From Aminobacter anthyllidis (GTDB lineage Bacteria > Pseudomonadota > Alphaproteobacteria > Rhizobiales > Rhizobiaceae), in assembly GCF_018555685.1 (NCBI RefSeq), contig NZ_JAFLWW010000003.1, forward strand, positions 806,001 through 870,000: DNA of 64,000 bases, given 5' to 3'. The notes beneath the pieces were generated by a model that was not told the origin of the DNA, did no database searches, and saw nothing but the letters and a program-made list of their open reading frames with translations. The position numbers were made by a program, and so were the translations under genes. Below, one piece after another: positions 53,780 to 61,865 of the stretch (within the stretch, counting starts at the first letter, position 1; every line of letters starts with the position of its first letter).

Positions 53780-54276
53780 GCCAGCCCCCGCATCAGCCGC
53801 AGCCCGGCGGCAACCCTGATCTGATAGCTGACAAAGGCAACGAGCTCCGACAGCCGCACGAGGTCGGCGTCAGCGAGGCCGGCCTCCCGCAGCAATTCGA
53901 TGTCGCGGCGCGTCGCATCCTTGGGCGCATGCGCCACCAAATCGACATGTCGGATCAAGGCCTTGAGCCTGCTGTCGCCGCCACCGTCGAACCAGATGTC
54001 GGCGATGCGCGCGGTGTCACCGGAGGCGCCGGAATTGTCGAGCAAGGTTTCGAAATGCTCCTCGAAATCCTTGGCGTCGTTGATCTTGGCGATGCGGCAG
54101 GCAAGTGCTGCGCGCTCGGCATGCGATAGCCCACCGGGCTCGGCAGGCATGAGCGCAGCATCGTGGGTCTGCTGGGTCAGCGCCATGATGTCGGCGCGAC
54201 CCGCGACCACGGCCGCCAGTTCGCTGCCGGGTTCGATGCCGACGATCGCGGCAATGACATCGTTGTTCTCGGCCAT
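53776..54276 (-). CDS. CMD-domain protein without redox Cys pair
   Basis: A 166-residue all-helical protein resembling the CMD/AhpD fold (GGLSHAERAALACRIAKINDAKDFEEHFETLL and LREAGLADADLVRLSELVAFVSYQIRVAAGLRLM). Only one Cys (in LACRI) is present, so it cannot act as AhpD on its own. Starts 9 bp after the flavin enzyme stop and overlaps the AhpD-like gene by 4 bp. Likely a structural or substrate-channelling partner of that protein. Such paired proteins are known as families of unknown function. Confidence 0.78.
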   Translation of the reverse strand: MAENNDVIAAIVGIEPGSELAAVVAGRADIMALTQQTHDAALMPAEPGGLSHAERAALACRIAKINDAKDFEEHFETLLDNSGASGDTARIADIWFDGGGDSRLKALIRHVDLVAHAPKDATRRDIELLREAGLADADLVRLSELVAFVSYQIRVAAGLRLMRGLA

Positions 54277-54285
54277 GCCGTCCTC

Positions 54286-55779
54286 CTATGCCTGCTTGCG
54301 GGCGGCTGCCGGCGCTGCGTCCGGCAAGGGCGATGCCGTCCACTCGTCGCCGCGCAACTCGGGCGTGTCGTAGTCGAGCAGGCGCTGCCAGTACTGGCCG
54401 AAATTCTCGGTGTAGAGCTTGGCGGCGATCTCGCGTGCCAGCAGTGCGGCACCTTCGCTGATGCCGGGAATGTCGCCGCTCATCTTGCCGAGGCTGGCGG
54501 CGGCGCCCGAGTTGAAGCTGTGGATGTTGGCAAGCCAGGGTGCCTGCCCCGGCTCACGCTCGAGGAAGGTGAAATCGCCGGCAAGATAGGGGTAGTTGCC
54601 GAGCTCGCCGTTTTCCTGGCCCTCGGGCGGGGTAAACCGGTCCTGCCACAGCAGGATCTTGTCGGCGTAACCATCGAGTTCCTTGCGCGCCAGCGGATCA
54701 ACCCCGAAGCCGGTGCCGAGGATCAGGAAGTCAGCGCGAACGGCCTTGCCCTGCGACGTCGAAATGACGATCTCGTCGCCGTCGAGCTCGGTCTTCTCGA
54801 CCGCCGCGTCGAAGTGGAACCACGCGTTTGGATGCCGGCTGACGCGCATCGTCGAGCCGCGTGGCGCCGGGGTCTGGGTGCGCAGCGAATAATTCATGAT
54901 CTGCCAGCGCCTGGCATCGCCCAGCTGTGGGAAGGCAGCGGTGAAACCGAACGAGCCGATGCCCATCAGCTTGTTGATGCAAGGCATCTCCTTGCGCCGG
55001 ATGAGGTGGCGGACTTCCGCTGCTCCTGCTTCCAGCGCTTCGGCCGCATTGTCGACAGCCGAAGCGCCGACACCGACCACCACGACACGCTTGCCGCGCA
55101 GGGCGGCGAAGTCGATGTCGTCAGAGGAATGCGCCCAATATTTGCGGGGCAAATTGTCGACGAAGCCGGGAATGCTGGGATGACCCATGCCGTCGCGACC
55201 AGTCGCCATCACCACCTTGCGGGCCAGCACCGAATTTTCGCGCGCGCCGGACAGCGTCAGCCGCATCAGATCGCCTTCGGGCAGGATGGTCTTGACCTCG
55301 ACGCCGTTTTCAACCGGCAGTTCGAGAACCTTGCGGTACCAGCGCAGGTACTCCATCCACATCGGGCGTGGGATCTTGTCGAGTTCCGCCCAGGTCTCGT
55401 TGCCGAACTGGGCGACGTACCAGGCGCGGAAGGTCAGCGACGCCATGCCATAGGCCGGGCCGGTCAGTTGCTTGGGCGAGCGCAGCGTCTCCATGCGGGC
55501 ATAGGTCAGCCAAGGTCCTTCGAATCCGACCGGGCTGCGGTCGAAGATGCGGATGTTCTGGATGCCCGCGCCGATCAGCGCGAAGCTGGCGACAAGGCCG
55601 CACATGCCACCGCCGATGACGACGACATCGTGGACCTGTTCCTCGCCCTCGACCGCGGTCGGCACAACCCAGTTCGGCGGCGGGTAGCACAGGCAGGCGA
55701 GATCGTCGCGAACACGCTGTTCGAGTTCGGCAAGGCCGGTGGCGGCCGATTGCAGCGGCGCCTGTACGTCAAACGCCAT
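54286..55779 (-). CDS. FAD-dependent NAD(P)-binding oxidoreductase (flavin monooxygenase-like)
   Basis: A 497-residue flavoprotein. FAD motif VVVIGGGMCGLVASFALIGAG near residue 53, a second Rossmann motif RVVVVGVGASAVDNAAEAL near 235, and the ATG-type segment ILGTGFGVDP near 355 (FMO/Baeyer-Villiger group). The N-terminal ~45 residues are an extra helical region (ELEQRVRDDLACLCYPPPNW). The start at 55779 has GGGAG six nt upstream; 55812 is a weaker alternative. Probably N- or C-hydroxylates the compound imported by the ABC transporter encoded just upstream; this is inference. Immediately followed by the CMD gene. Confidence 0.87.
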   Translation of the reverse strand: MAFDVQAPLQSAATGLAELEQRVRDDLACLCYPPPNWVVPTAVEGEEQVHDVVVIGGGMCGLVASFALIGAGIQNIRIFDRSPVGFEGPWLTYARMETLRSPKQLTGPAYGMASLTFRAWYVAQFGNETWAELDKIPRPMWMEYLRWYRKVLELPVENGVEVKTILPEGDLMRLTLSGARENSVLARKVVMATGRDGMGHPSIPGFVDNLPRKYWAHSSDDIDFAALRGKRVVVVGVGASAVDNAAEALEAGAAEVRHLIRRKEMPCINKLMGIGSFGFTAAFPQLGDARRWQIMNYSLRTQTPAPRGSTMRVSRHPNAWFHFDAAVEKTELDGDEIVISTSQGKAVRADFLILGTGFGVDPLARKELDGYADKILLWQDRFTPPEGQENGELGNYPYLAGDFTFLEREPGQAPWLANIHSFNSGAAASLGKMSGDIPGISEGAALLAREIAAKLYTENFGQYWQRLLDYDTPELRGDEWTASPLPDAAPAAARKQA

Positions 55780-55874
55780 GGGTCGCTCCCGATGTCCGGT
55801 CGAAATTGTCATTTCGCATGTCCTGCCCTGCCCGCTGTCGGCCCGCATCGTCACCGGCGCGGGCCGTCGTCTTC

Positions 55875-56960
55875 TCAGTTGTGCGCGTGGCGGTCGGGGA
55901 TGACCGTCGTGGTCTCTGGCTTCCAGCCGACCCAGATGTCCTCGCCGTTGAGCTGGGTGACATCGGAAGGGTGGACCAGCGCATTGAGCATCGTGCCGTC
56001 GCCGACCTCGACCGAAAGCGAGGTGTGGTTGCCCTTGAACACGCGGTGACGGATCTTGCCCTTGATGCGGTTGCCGCTTGTCGGCTCGGCGGCCGAGCAA
56101 TGGATCGCCTCGGGACGCAGCACGACATAAAGGTGGTCGCCGGCCTTGGGCGTGAGCCCGCCCTGTGCCGCCTTGATGGTGATGCCGTTCCAGCTCAGCG
56201 CCGCCGTCTCGCCTTCGGTGCCGACAACGGTGCTGCGCAACAGGTTGGTTTCGCCGATGAAGTTGGCGACGAACACCGAGCCAGGACGGCCATAGAGCGT
56301 GTTCGGGTCGCCCATCTGCTCGATCTTGCCCTTGTTCATGACCACGATCGTGTCGGACATTGTCAGCGCCTCTTCCTGGTCGTGGGTCACGAACATGAAG
56401 GTCTTGCCGGTCTTTTCCTGAATCGACTTGAGCTCGATCTGCATCTGCTGGCGCAGCTTGGCGTCGAGCGCCGACAGCGGCTCGTCGAGCAGCAGCACTT
56501 CCGGGTCTGGAGCAAGTGCGCGCATCAGCGCCACGCGCTGGCGCTGGCCGCCGGATAGCTCCGACGGCAGGCGCTTGGCATAGTCCTGCAACTGGACCAG
56601 TTCGAGCAGCTCGTTCACCCGGCGGTGGATGCGCTGGTTATCCAACCCCTTCAGCTCAAGGCCGAAGGCGATGTTCTTGGCGACGCTCATATGCGGGAAG
56701 AGCGCATAGTCCTGGAACACGATGTTGACGTTGCGCTTGTTGGGCGGAACGCGCGTCACGTCCTTGCCGCCAAGCAGGATACGGCCGGAGTTCGGCGTCT
56801 CGAAACCGCCGAGCATGCGCAGCGAGGTCGACTTGCCGCAGCCGGAGGGGCCGAGCAGGGTGACGAACTTGCCCGCCTCGATGCTGAGGTTCAGGTTTTC
56901 GACGGCAACGTGCTTGCCGTAGCTCTTGGTGACGTTGTCGAACTGGACGACGGGTTGCAT
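55875..56960 (-). CDS. ABC transporter ATPase, polyamine type (PotA-like)
   Basis: A 361-residue ATPase of the MalK/PotA subfamily: Walker A GPSGCGKST (37-45), signature LSGGQRQR, Walker B LLLDEPLSALD, H-loop VTHDQEEA, and a C-terminal TOBE domain (from ~280) for substrate or regulatory binding. It overlaps the upstream permease gene by one base (TGATG). With the two permeases and the binding protein it forms a full importer. Families of this type import putrescine/spermidine, opines, iron or phosphonates; substrate undetermined. A 95-bp gap separates it from the flavin enzyme gene. Confidence 0.92.
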   Translation of the reverse strand: MQPVVQFDNVTKSYGKHVAVENLNLSIEAGKFVTLLGPSGCGKSTSLRMLGGFETPNSGRILLGGKDVTRVPPNKRNVNIVFQDYALFPHMSVAKNIAFGLELKGLDNQRIHRRVNELLELVQLQDYAKRLPSELSGGQRQRVALMRALAPDPEVLLLDEPLSALDAKLRQQMQIELKSIQEKTGKTFMFVTHDQEEALTMSDTIVVMNKGKIEQMGDPNTLYGRPGSVFVANFIGETNLLRSTVVGTEGETAALSWNGITIKAAQGGLTPKAGDHLYVVLRPEAIHCSAAEPTSGNRIKGKIRHRVFKGNHTSLSVEVGDGTMLNALVHPSDVTQLNGEDIWVGWKPETTTVIPDRHAHN

Positions 56961-57754
56961 CAGCGGGTCCTCGCGCGGCGGGTCAGGTATTCGGCGTAAA
57001 GTCCGACGGCGGCGGTAACCACCAGGACGAGTGTCGCCATTGCGTTGATTTCGGGAGACATGCCGCCCTGCACCTTGGCGAAGATCAGCATCGGAAGGGT
57101 CGGACGATAGCCGCCCAGGAAGAAGGTGCGCACGAAGTCGTCGATCGACAAAAGCACGCAGAAGATCATGCCGCCGACCAGCGCCGGCTTCAGGTAAGGC
57201 AGCGTCACGCGGAAGAAGGCGACGACGCTGTCGGCGCCGAGGTCACGCGCGGCGTCGACAAGATTGCCGGGCATCGAGCGCAGCCGGGTGAGCGCCATGA
57301 CCACAACGAAGGGCACCGCATGCACCGTGTGGCCCAGGATGATGGCGGCGGTTCCCGTCGGCATGTCGATTGTCGAGATGAAGATGCGCAGCGAGATTGC
57401 CGAGATCATGCCTGGCACAACCGCCGGAAGGCAGGCGAGCGCGAAGATGATGATCTGGCCCTTGATGCCTTCGGCGACGATCAGCATGGCGATCCATGTG
57501 CCGAGCGTCGTCGCGGCCAGCGTCGAACAGGCAGCGATCATCACCGAATACAGGCAGGCTTCCAGGAACTGCTTGTCCTGCATCACCTTGGCGTACCAGT
57601 CGAGCGTCCACTCACCGATCGGGAAGGCAACGAAGTTGGCATCCTTGAAGCTCATCGCCATCATCAGCGTGAGCGGCAAAAGCAGGTAAAGCAGGAAGGC
57701 CCAGTAGATTGCCGTCAGCGACGTGCGCGGAGCGTCCGCAAACATGTTGCGCAT
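56960..57754 (-). CDS. ABC permease, PotC-like
   Basis: A 264-residue membrane permease with about six helices and the conserved EAA loop LVDAARDLGADSVVAFFRVTLPYLKPAL, which contacts the ATPase. Typical PotC length. Overlaps potB-like and potA-like neighbours by one base on each side (TGATG), so the three are tightly coupled. ATG 57754 is set by this coupling; a longer frame to 57859 is non-family. Forms the channel with the PotB-like subunit. Confidence 0.92.
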   Translation of the reverse strand: MRNMFADAPRTSLTAIYWAFLLYLLLPLTLMMAMSFKDANFVAFPIGEWTLDWYAKVMQDKQFLEACLYSVMIAACSTLAATTLGTWIAMLIVAEGIKGQIIIFALACLPAVVPGMISAISLRIFISTIDMPTGTAAIILGHTVHAVPFVVVMALTRLRSMPGNLVDAARDLGADSVVAFFRVTLPYLKPALVGGMIFCVLLSIDDFVRTFFLGGYRPTLPMLIFAKVQGGMSPEINAMATLVLVVTAAVGLYAEYLTRRARTR

Positions 57755-58740
57755 CAGAATGCACTCCTTTTCTTGCCGCCGACGAGGCGCATGAAGATGC
57801 CTGCCGTGATCAGGGCGGTGACCAGCATGATCAGCGCGAATGCGGCGCCGACCGGCCACTTGTCGCTGGCGCCGTGGAAGAAACCGCTGATCGTTTCGGG
57901 GAACAGCACAGTGGTCGGGCCACCGAGCAGCATCGGCGTGGCGAAGACACCGATGCAGGTCAGGAACACCAGCGAGCAGCCCGACACGATGCCGTCCTTG
58001 GACAGCGGCAGGATGATCCTGCGGAAGCGCGTGAACGGGCCGGCGCCAAGGTCGGCGGCGGCGTCCAGGTACTGGGACGGAATCTTCTCGATCGCCGAAT
58101 AGAGCGGCAGCAGCATGTACAGGCAGATCAGGTAGACAAGGCCGAAGCCGAGCGAGAACGAGGTGTAGAGCATCGGAATCGGCCGATCGATCAGCCCGAT
58201 CTCGCGCAGCAGCACGTTGACCGCGCCACGATTGGCAAGAAGCATGATGACCGAGAATGTGCGGATCAGCTCGCCGGCCCAGAACGGCACCAGCAGCAGC
58301 AGCAGCGCCTTGGAGCGGCCTTCCGGCTTGACGATCTTGGCGACGTAGTAGGCGACCGGATAGACCACGACGAGGGTGACCGCGGTCGCTGCCGTTGCGA
58401 AGATGAAGCTCTTGATCAGCGGCGTGAAATAGAGCGATTCCCGGAAGAAGATCGCATAGTTGTCGAGGGTGAAATTTGACTCCACGCCAGGCTGGACCGG
58501 GTAGTGGGACAACAGGCTGATCTTCAGCATCTGATAGATCGGCCCGACATGCAGCATGATCAGCCAGATCAGCGGCACGCCGGCCAGAAGGATTATCCGG
58601 CCGATGCGCGACTCCACCGCAGCTCCCAGCGTGTGCCGGTAAAGCGCGGAGTTGACCACCTTGGCGATGCCGGTCGAATATTTGGGCACGGACGCGTCGT
58701 GGCCTGCCCCGTAGCCGGCTGTCGTGTTGCTACTCACCAT
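57754..58740 (-). CDS. ABC permease, PotB-like
   Basis: A 328-residue permease with an N-terminal extension of about 45 residues, then six or more helices and the EAA loop LDAAADLGAGPFTRFRRIILPLSKDG. It pairs with the PotC-like subunit. The start at 58740 is preferred because the family-like sequence begins near it; an in-frame ATG at 58779 is possible. Lies 257 bp after the binding-protein gene, with two hairpins between, a common arrangement that makes binding-protein mRNA more abundant than permease mRNA. Confidence 0.92.
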   Translation of the reverse strand: MVSSNTTAGYGAGHDASVPKYSTGIAKVVNSALYRHTLGAAVESRIGRIILLAGVPLIWLIMLHVGPIYQMLKISLLSHYPVQPGVESNFTLDNYAIFFRESLYFTPLIKSFIFATAATAVTLVVVYPVAYYVAKIVKPEGRSKALLLLLVPFWAGELIRTFSVIMLLANRGAVNVLLREIGLIDRPIPMLYTSFSLGFGLVYLICLYMLLPLYSAIEKIPSQYLDAAADLGAGPFTRFRRIILPLSKDGIVSGCSLVFLTCIGVFATPMLLGGPTTVLFPETISGFFHGASDKWPVGAAFALIMLVTALITAGIFMRLVGGKKRSAF

Positions 58741-58871
58741 CAAACAATCTCGGTTGGCGCAGCCCGACTGGCGCCGCACGGCAAGGCCGGCGGTCAGTCA
58801 TCGCGCGTTGTGGGATTACAGCGCCGCGCGTCATCCAGGACGCGCAAAGGACGCTGTAACTCTCTGAACCG

Positions 58872-58919
58872 GTGCATGAGCCTGTCCGAAAATCGAGCCC
58901 GATTTTCGGGGTCATGCAC
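58872..58919. repeat. Intergenic palindrome, same type as 15462-15506
   Basis: GTGCATGA (58872-58879) pairs with TCATGCAC (58912-58919) and CCGAAAATC (58886-58894) pairs with GATTTTCGG (58901-58909). The structure and CATGA/TCATG arms recall the element near 15462; the inner stem recalls 30247-30270. Confidence 0.65.
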
Positions 58920-58934
58920 ATGACAGGCCGGCTG

Positions 58935-58970
58935 CCTGTCCCGGAGATCGTCGCAGCGCTCCGGGACAGG
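58935..58970 (-). terminator. Hairpin between binding-protein and permease genes
   Basis: A perfect 12-bp stem CCTGTCCCGGAG/CTCCGGGACAGG with a 12-nt loop, 28 bp past the binding-protein stop. No T-run follows on the minus strand, so it is more likely a 3'-end stabiliser or partial terminator than an efficient stop. Confidence 0.6.
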
Positions 58971-58997
58971 CTACAGGCCATGCGAGGCTTTGCCTCG

Positions 58998-60107
58998 TCA
59001 GGCCGCTTTGACCTCTGCGGTCGCGCGGTCGATCATCTCGTTCTTCATGTCGCGATTGACCGACGAGAAGAAGACGATGCGCTCAAGCTCTTCCTGCGGC
59101 AGCGTCGAGGCGAGCTTTTCGCGGTCGTTGAGCAGGTCGCCGACGCCGTTGATCGTCGAGCTGTAGCCAGACTGACGGGTCATCGCAGCACCCACTTCCG
59201 GGCTTGCCAGCACGGCGTCGAGCAGCTTGTAGGCGTTCTCGGCGTTGGGCGCATTGTTGACGACGTTGAGCGTATAGCAGAAGCCGAACGTGCCTTCCTT
59301 CGGCACCGACAGCTGGATCGGGTGACCGTCCATGATCAGCTTGGCAGCCGGACCCGACCAGGAATGGCCGAGATAGATGTCCTCGTTGATGAACATCTGC
59401 TGCACTTCCGAACCGGCGTCATAGTACTTGCGGACCATGTCCTTGTGCTTGATCAGGAAGTCGCGCGCCTCGTTGGTCGCCTTCTGCGCCACGTCGGGCT
59501 TGTCGACATAGCTGACGAAGTCGCCGTCATGGCCGAGATACTGCATGACGATGGTCATGAAATCGCTGACGATGTAGGAGGTCTGGCCCTTGTACTGCGG
59601 GTCGAACATGATCTCCCAGCTCGGCGCTTCCTTGACATAGTCGACGTTGCGGGCGAGGCCCTCGTAGCCGGCGAGGATCGGCAGGCCCCAGAGATTGTTG
59701 TCGACGCGCGCCCACGGAGCATCCTGATAAGCGGTGTTGAGGTTTTTCCAGTTCGGGATCTTGCCGGTGTCGAGCGGCTGCAGCAGCTTCGAGGCGATGA
59801 ACTGCGAATAGCGGTGGCCGGCAACGGTGACGATGTCGGTCGAAGGATTGGCGCCCTCGGCGGTGAGCAGGTTGTACTGCTTGCCCTGGTCGTCGGTCAG
59901 CCGGATGTTAACCTGAATTCCAGTGTCCTTCTGGAACTTGTCGAGGAATTCCTGCGGCAGGAACTTGTCATAGGTCGTGATGTTCAGCACGCCATTCGCG
60001 GCCCAGCCCGGGGTCGGGCGGATGACGGCGGGCATGGCAAGAGCGGCGGCGCCGCCACCAAGCATCTTCAGCGCGGTACGGCGGTTCGGTACCAGGATAT
60101 TGTTCAT
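58998..60107 (-). CDS. ABC periplasmic binding protein, PotD-like (Tat-type signal)
   Basis: A 369-residue class II binding protein. The signal region starts MNNILVPNRRTALKMLGGGAAALAMP, a twin-arginine-like signal, and mature sequence follows at about residue 36. Landmarks: NGVLNITTYDKFLPQEFLDKFQKDTGIQVNIRLTDD and NLWGLPILAGYEGLARN. ATG 60107 has GGGGA seven nt upstream. It is the first gene of the minus-strand cluster. It resembles spermidine/putrescine binders, but opine or other amine substrates are equally possible. Confidence 0.9.
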   Translation of the reverse strand: MNNILVPNRRTALKMLGGGAAALAMPAVIRPTPGWAANGVLNITTYDKFLPQEFLDKFQKDTGIQVNIRLTDDQGKQYNLLTAEGANPSTDIVTVAGHRYSQFIASKLLQPLDTGKIPNWKNLNTAYQDAPWARVDNNLWGLPILAGYEGLARNVDYVKEAPSWEIMFDPQYKGQTSYIVSDFMTIVMQYLGHDGDFVSYVDKPDVAQKATNEARDFLIKHKDMVRKYYDAGSEVQQMFINEDIYLGHSWSGPAAKLIMDGHPIQLSVPKEGTFGFCYTLNVVNNAPNAENAYKLLDAVLASPEVGAAMTRQSGYSSTINGVGDLLNDREKLASTLPQEELERIVFFSSVNRDMKNEMIDRATAEVKAA

Positions 60108-60544
60108 TATGTTCCCCATTTGGATAATATCGATCAAGCGCGCGGCTTTCGCCGAGCAATAAAACCCGCCCTCACGCAGCCGAATGGACTGCGCGACCGA
60201 CAAGCCGGCAAAGGTGTATTCTCAGCGGTATCTGACAGACTACTAATGAACTGGCGCAAAGTCCTCCACCAAGCCAGTCCTGAATTCCGACATTCCGTCC
60301 GCAAATTCCACTAAACTGGAATTTTTCTCTAAACCGGACAAATGTCAAGCATTGTTAGAAAGAATCTTGTTTGCCCACCAACGTCCGGCGGGCGGCAGTA
60401 CACTGCCCGGCGTACCACCACTCGACCAAAGCGAGCAGCCGACAATCGGATCCGATCTTTACGGAACGGCGATACGCGACACGACGACCACATGGACAAG
60501 CCGCAGCGACGTGGCGCTCGCCATGCCTCGTTGGTAACGCCGAG
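60108..60544. other. Intergenic promoter region of the nine-gene cluster
   Basis: About 437 bp between the binding-protein start and the end of phnF. It contains a perfect 8-bp inverted repeat AAATTCCA-N6-TGGAATTT (60303-60324), about 196 bp before the binding-protein start, within AT-rich sequence. This is a plausible operator for the XRE-cupin or another regulator. No gene is recognised here. Confidence 0.55.
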
Positions 60545-61291
60545 CTAAGCCTCGGTCGAAACGCTGAGCTCGACACGATCCGCGACAAAGCGGGTTTCGG
60601 CGTACTGGACCGGCACGCCTGCGGTGTCGATGTTGATCGCCCTGGCGACAAGCACGATGGCGCCGGCGGATAGCCTGAGGTCGGCAAGATCGGCGGTGTC
60701 GGCATGTCGTGCCGACACCAGCGTCGACTTGCGGAAATAGTCCTCGATTCCAAAATGCTGGAAACCAAGCGTGATCGATCCGGTTTCGGCGTAGATTTGC
60801 GCGAAGCCGGGAAAGCGTTCCGCGTCGAACCAGCTCGTTGCCCGCGACACCGGCCGGCCGTCGGCTTCGCTCAGTGTTTCCAGCCGGATCACCGGCGCCT
60901 CTGGCGCAAGGCCCAGGGCTTCGGCGACACGGCTGCCGGCTGCCTCGACCGCATCGGCCAGCAGGATGCTGCGGCGCTCGCGCGTCTGCTCGCGCAGGCC
61001 AGTGGAGAAGCGCGTCCGCGCCGAAATCGGATAGGACAGCTTCTGGCGGCTTTCAACGAATGTGCCGCGCCCCTGCTCGGCCCGAAGCACGCCTTCCTGG
61101 ACAAGTGCTGCAATGGCGCTGCGCAAGGTATGGCGGTTGACGCCGAAACGCTCGGACAGCGCCATTTCAGTTGGCAGCCTGCCGTCGGCGCCTAGCGTGC
61201 CGGCACCGATTGCCTGGCGTATCTGGTCTGCGATCTGGCGCCACAGCGCCACCCCGCTTTTGCGCGTCACCGCTGGCTCTCGTTCGTTCAA
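60545..61291 (-). CDS. phnF: GntR-family regulator PhnF
   Basis: A 248-residue regulator with an N-terminal GntR winged helix (residues ~12-80: QIADQIRQAIGAGTLGADGRLPTEMALSERFGVNRHTLRSAIAALVQEGVLRAEQGRGTFV) and a C-terminal UTRA effector domain (about 100-240). PhnF regulates C-P lyase operons, and the gene faces phnGHIJ across a 103-bp region holding a Pho box and an inverted repeat. The effector is likely a phosphonate-related metabolite; unknown here. Confidence 0.93.
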   Translation of the reverse strand: MNEREPAVTRKSGVALWRQIADQIRQAIGAGTLGADGRLPTEMALSERFGVNRHTLRSAIAALVQEGVLRAEQGRGTFVESRQKLSYPISARTRFSTGLREQTRERRSILLADAVEAAGSRVAEALGLAPEAPVIRLETLSEADGRPVSRATSWFDAERFPGFAQIYAETGSITLGFQHFGIEDYFRKSTLVSARHADTADLADLRLSAGAIVLVARAINIDTAGVPVQYAETRFVADRVELSVSTEA

Positions 61292-61301
61292 TCCCCTGCC
61301 C

Positions 61302-61319
61302 CTGTCATGCGCCCGTCAT
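61302..61319 (+). promoter_or_regulatory. Pho box (PhoB site) for phn operon
   Basis: CTGTCAT-GCGC-CCGTCAT matches the PhoB consensus of two CTGTCAT heptamers 11 bp apart at 13 of 14 positions. It lies 76 bp before phnG and 10 bp before phnF, so it can serve the phnGHIJ promoter. Phosphate-starvation control is the established role of such sites. Confidence 0.85.
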
Positions 61320-61346
61320 GGAGCCTGTCTACAAGCCCATTGTATG

Positions 61347-61367
61347 TTGTTCGTTTGTATAGAACAA
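61347..61367. promoter_or_regulatory. Candidate PhnF operator
   Basis: TTGTTC-N9-GAACAA, nested within TGTCTA (61326-61331) and TAGACA (61368-61373). The centre lies about 38 bp before phnG. An inverted repeat here suits a GntR dimer. Inferred. Confidence 0.45.
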
Positions 61368-61394
61368 TAGACAAATAAAGCGAACGGAGCGGCG

Positions 61395-61865
61395 ATGAAG
61401 ATGGACCGACGGCAGGAAAGAGAAACGGAGGCACAGCGCAAGGTCGCGATGGCGGCATTGGCCATGGCCCCGGGCGACGAGTTGAAGCGGCTGTGCGCGG
61501 CCGCAGGCGTGAGCAACGATGCCGAATTGCTGCGCGGCCCCGAGACCGGCCTGGTGTCGGTGCGCGGCCGTATCGGCGGCGGCGGCGCGCCGTTCAATTT
61601 CGGCGAGGCGACGGTGACCCGCGCCACGGTGCGTCTGCCCAGCGGCGAGATCGGCCATTCCTATGCGCTCGGCCGCGACAAGGAGAAGGCCAAGCTGTCG
61701 GCCATCACCGATGCGCTCTGGCAGAACCCGGAACGGCGCGCCGAGATCGAAGACAAGATAATCGCCCCGCTGCGCGCCGCGCAGGCCGAGGCAGATGCGA
61801 CCAGCCGCGCCGAGACGGCGGCGACCAAGGTCGACTTCTTCACCATGGTGCGCGGAGAGGACTGA
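61395..61865 (+). CDS. phnG: C-P lyase subunit PhnG
   Basis: A 156-residue subunit of the carbon-phosphorus lyase core complex (PhnGHIJ), which moves phosphonates onto ribose 5-triphosphate. Seen: KVAMAALAMAPGDELKRLC and GLVSVRGRIGGGGAPFNFGEATVTRATVRLPSGEIGHSYALGRDKEKAKLSAITDALWQ, typical of PhnG. GGAG is 5 nt before ATG 61395. It overlaps phnH by one base. Expression likely under PhoB and PhnF. Confidence 0.96.
   Translation: MKMDRRQERETEAQRKVAMAALAMAPGDELKRLCAAAGVSNDAELLRGPETGLVSVRGRIGGGGAPFNFGEATVTRATVRLPSGEIGHSYALGRDKEKAKLSAITDALWQNPERRAEIEDKIIAPLRAAQAEADATSRAETAATKVDFFTMVRGED

Noticed and set aside
54163-56049. Long open frame (~628 codons) on the plus strand opposite the flavin oxidoreductase
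   Set aside because: Antisense shadow of the FAD enzyme, which has both Rossmann motifs and a proper RBS.
58872-60314. Long open frame (~480 codons) on the plus strand opposite the binding-protein gene
   Set aside because: Antisense to a signal-peptide-bearing binding protein; begins inside an intergenic palindrome; no domain.
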